Of a stretch of DNA of 5,808 nt, positions 5,379 through 5,808 are shown piece after piece (within the stretch, counting starts at the first letter, position 1; the number at the start of each line of letters is the position of its first letter). The position numbers and the translations under genes are program-made. The stretch comes from Ruminococcaceae bacterium UBA1865. GTDB lineage: Bacteria > Bacillota > Clostridia > Oscillospirales > Acutalibacteraceae. The DNA lies in NCBI GenBank assembly GCA_002338255.1, contig DDHX01000028.1, forward strand, positions 1 through 5,808. The letters are read 5' to 3'. The notes under the pieces are model-generated. The model made no database searches. It was not told the origin of the DNA and saw only the letters and a list, made by a program, of their open reading frames with translations.

Positions 5379-5808
5379 TCATTCATAAACAGAAGCTATT
5401 AATCCACAGATTTTCCGAAATTTTTCATATTCTGCTTCATAAAGCGCCGTATTTTCTGTAATAGGTGTGTAACTTTTCTTCGCCCTCATTCGCTCCGCTG
5501 CCGTTTCCATCGAGCACAGATCCCCGACTGCCAAAGCACCAAGTATCGCCGCCCCCAGTGAAGTGGACTCCTCTGCTTCCAGAATAACTATCTTCTTGCC
5601 ACAGATATCCGCTTTGATCTGATTCCAAACATTACTTTTGGATGCGCCGCCCAGTGAAATGATCTGTTCATTTTCCATCTGCATTTCCTCTAATTTCTCG
5701 CGAAGGGTATAACCCATTGCTTCCATAACCGCCCGAATGCAGCATTCTCTTGTCGTTTCCAGTCCAAGCCCCGTAAAAGCGCCTCTAACGCGGCTATTGG
5801 TTTCCGTG
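5379..5808 (-). CDS. FGGY family carbohydrate kinase, C-terminal 142 residues (start beyond the window)
   Basis: FGGY kinases phosphorylate sugars or polyols with ATP; members include xylulokinase, ribulokinase, gluconate and glycerol kinase. The visible part is the second actin-like domain. RVRGAFTGLGLETTRECCIR (6-25 of the visible part) corresponds to the conserved R-G-A-F-x-G-L segment, and ISLGGASKSNVWNQIKAD (50-67) with EAEESTSLGAAILGALAVG (77-95) is the ATP-binding signature of the family. The frame is open to the right edge, so the N-terminal two thirds, including the sugar-binding domain, is missing here and the substrate cannot be judged. The ATG at 5726 within it is internal. As first visible gene of the operon, it most likely phosphorylates the ketose made by the isomerase encoded immediately downstream. 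Confidence 0.9.
   Translation of the reverse strand, partial: TETNSRVRGAFTGLGLETTRECCIRAVMEAMGYTLREKLEEMQMENEQIISLGGASKSNVWNQIKADICGKKIVILEAEESTSLGAAILGALAVGDLCSMETAAERMRAKKSYTPITENTALYEAEYEKFRKICGLIASVYE

Overview
The window reads as a chromosomal segment of a low-to-moderate GC Gram-positive bacterium, most likely a member of Clostridia. The basis is strong purine-rich Shine-Dalgarno sites, a TTG start, a lipoprotein with a Gram-positive style Ser/Lys/Pro-rich spacer, an XRE regulator plus small membrane protein operon, and a sugar operon of the kinase, isomerase and GH4 type. Species cannot be named from the sequence. Every convincing gene lies on the minus strand, so the text below goes from the right end to the left.

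Region 1 (5808 to about 2431) is a carbohydrate-use operon. It holds the C-terminal part of an FGGY sugar kinase (start beyond the window), an L-arabinose isomerase-like protein whose four expected metal ligands are visible, and a GH4 NAD-dependent glycosidase of the CHG type. It closes with a hairpin terminator at 2431-2486. The likely logic is hydrolysis of a glycoside, isomerisation of the freed aldose to a ketose, then phosphorylation of the ketose. The actual sugar is not known. The promoter and any transporter lie outside the window.

Region 2 (2099-2527) has no firm gene. It holds the operon terminator, a second long hairpin at 2277-2312, and a possible 24-residue hydrophobic peptide at 2152-2226.

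Region 3 (1133-2038) encodes a 301-residue lipoprotein of unknown function with two copies of a D-x-N-G-N-I repeat, a low-complexity spacer and a C-terminal globular domain. Behind it (1026-1121) lies a short protein-like frame without a start, perhaps a gene remnant.

Region 4 (1-990) is a compact three-gene operon: a 67-residue XRE/Cro-type repressor-like protein, a four-helix membrane protein of 145 residues, and a 59-residue two-helix membrane protein. Each intergenic gap is 13 bases. Its promoter has a consensus -35 box, 17-base spacer and good -10 box, and is covered by three copies of ACTTTGCA spaced exactly 23 bases apart, which look like autoregulatory operators. The promoter position shows that the regulator must start at the TTG at 904, not at the upstream ATG at 988. 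This regulated membrane-protein module is the least explained and most interesting system here.
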